From Deltaproteobacteria bacterium (GTDB taxonomy: Bacteria > Desulfobacterota > Desulfuromonadia > Desulfuromonadales > BM103), in contig JAFDBW010000313.1 of assembly GCA_019313105.1 (NCBI GenBank), forward strand, positions 1 through 5,145: a DNA stretch of 5,145 nucleotides, written 5' to 3'. This document shows, one piece after another, positions 4,533-5,145 of this stretch; the stretch's first letter is position 1, and each line of letters begins with the position of its first letter. The notes beneath the pieces are model-generated. The model was given only the letters and a program-made list of their open reading frames with translations. It was not told the DNA's origin and ran no database searches. The position numbers were made by a program, and so were the translations under genes.

Positions 4533-5069
4533 TTACTCGCCGAAAGTGTTAAGATGGACATGGCCGAAAGGCAGATTCTCCGGAGGATGACCGGCTTTCT
4601 CCTCTGCCGGGTAGCCGATGCCGACAATGCATTCGACAACATGATTATCCGGAAGGCCCAAAAGGTCCTTGACGTAGCTTTCCGCAGAGGATGTGGCATC
4701 ATGCGGACGTAGGCGAACCTGGACCCAGCAACTGCCGAGACCGAGTTCTTCTGCGGTCAATTGAATGACGATAGCTGCGATCGAGCAGTCTTCGGTCCAG
4801 ACATCACTCTTGCCAGCATCTGCCGCGACAACGATCGCCAGGGGAGCATTGGTTAAAAAGGCCGAGCCGTGCTCTTTGGCAATGCCGAGTTTTTGCAGCA
4901 GCTTCTGATCGTTGACGACGATGAATTCCCAAGGGTTGCGCCCGCGCGAGGTCGGCGTACGCACTGCAGCCTCGACAAGAGCTTCAATCTTGTCGCGCTC
5001 AACAGACTGCGGCTGGAATTTACGGATACTTCGACGCTTGCGCAACAGGTCCAGAATTACAGAGTTCAT
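4533..5069 (-). CDS. Nitroreductase-family FMN oxidoreductase
   Basis: Role: FMN-dependent NAD(P)H oxidoreductase of the nitroreductase superfamily. The physiological substrate cannot be inferred. Seen: 178 residues. The N-terminal FMN phosphate-binding block KRRSIRKF is at 11-18. PTSRGRNPWEFIVV (39-52) is the usual 'P-S-x-x-N-x-Q-P-W-x-F' segment, with Gln replaced by R44/N45. FLTNAPLAIVVAAD is at 71-84. A helix from about 93 to 110 leads into LGLGSCWVQVR (109-119). The C-terminal GIGYPAEE block is at 150-157. Length is typical of the short single-domain members that form homodimers. Start choice: ATG 5069 is preferred, with GGAGG (5080-5084) 10 nt upstream. An in-frame TTG at 5075 lies only 4 nt from the same site and would add two residues. 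It starts 2 bp after the stop of the upstream frame, so the two genes form an operon and are probably translationally coupled. Confidence 0.93.
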   Translation of the reverse strand: MNSVILDLLRKRRSIRKFQPQSVERDKIEALVEAAVRTPTSRGRNPWEFIVVNDQKLLQKLGIAKEHGSAFLTNAPLAIVVAADAGKSDVWTEDCSIAAIVIQLTAEELGLGSCWVQVRLRPHDATSSAESYVKDLLGLPDNHVVECIVGIGYPAEEKAGHPPENLPFGHVHLNTFGE

Positions 5070-5071
5070 GG

Positions 5072-5145
5072 TCAATTAACCTCCAGGTAGTTGTGAATAG
5101 CTTCGATCGAGCTCTTATCTATGGACTGGATTTCAACATCAAAGC
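5072..5145 (-). CDS. C-terminal end of an unidentified upstream gene (runs off the right edge)
   Basis: A frame enters at the right edge and reads 23 codons (FDVEIQSIDKSSIEAI, then HNYLEVN) to TGA at 5074-5072. The codons look protein-like, and the stop sits 2 bp before the nitroreductase ATG, the arrangement of a co-transcribed pair. The ribosome binding site of the nitroreductase is inside its last codons. The other two minus-strand frames meet stops quickly here. The fragment is too short to identify: it looks like a strand followed by a C-terminal helix. Confidence 0.6.
   Translation of the reverse strand, partial: FDVEIQSIDKSSIEAIHNYLEVN

Overview
The window reads as one strand of a Gram-negative bacterial chromosome with moderate GC. 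All convincing protein genes lie on the minus strand. Three features point to a Gram-negative, proteobacteria-like cell: a Tat-exported MepK/YcbK-type murein endopeptidase, a tiny lipoprotein with a signal peptidase II box, and a periplasm-directed alkylsulfatase. The genus cannot be fixed from this sequence. A gammaproteobacterium or a Desulfuromonas/Geobacter-like lineage would both fit.

In order of minus-strand transcription (right to left), the layout is as follows. (1) The C-terminal 23 codons of an unidentified gene (5072-5145). (2) An FMN nitroreductase-family gene starting 2 bp after it, with its ribosome binding site inside the upstream gene (4533-5069). (3) A dodecin-type flavin-storage protein (4182-4400), followed by a strong 17-bp terminator hairpin (4085-4126). 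(4) A Tat-dependent, MepK-like peptidase (3293-3883). (5) A 33-codon lipoprotein gene (3050-3151), followed by a 13-bp hairpin. (6) An intergenic segment (2737-2999) that looks like a structured small-RNA locus on the plus strand and also holds the sulfatase promoter. (7) A full-length type III (metallo-beta-lactamase fold) alkyl/aryl-sulfatase (652-2736), followed by two tandem terminator-like hairpins. (8) A roughly 250-bp promoter region with three TAYGCCGAT motifs. (9) The membrane-anchored N terminus of an FMN-binding glutamate synthase family protein, which runs off the window (1-269).

Functionally this is a mixed housekeeping/accessory stretch rather than one pathway. Three products are flavin-linked: the nitroreductase, dodecin and the GltS-like protein. 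Three are envelope or periplasmic proteins: the sulfatase, the MepK-like peptidase and the lipoprotein. Apart from the coupled pair at the right end, each gene has its own leader and most have their own terminator, so most look monocistronic. The least explained parts are the candidate structured RNA at 2826-2986, the tiny lipoprotein beside it, and the repeated motif upstream of the GltS-like gene.
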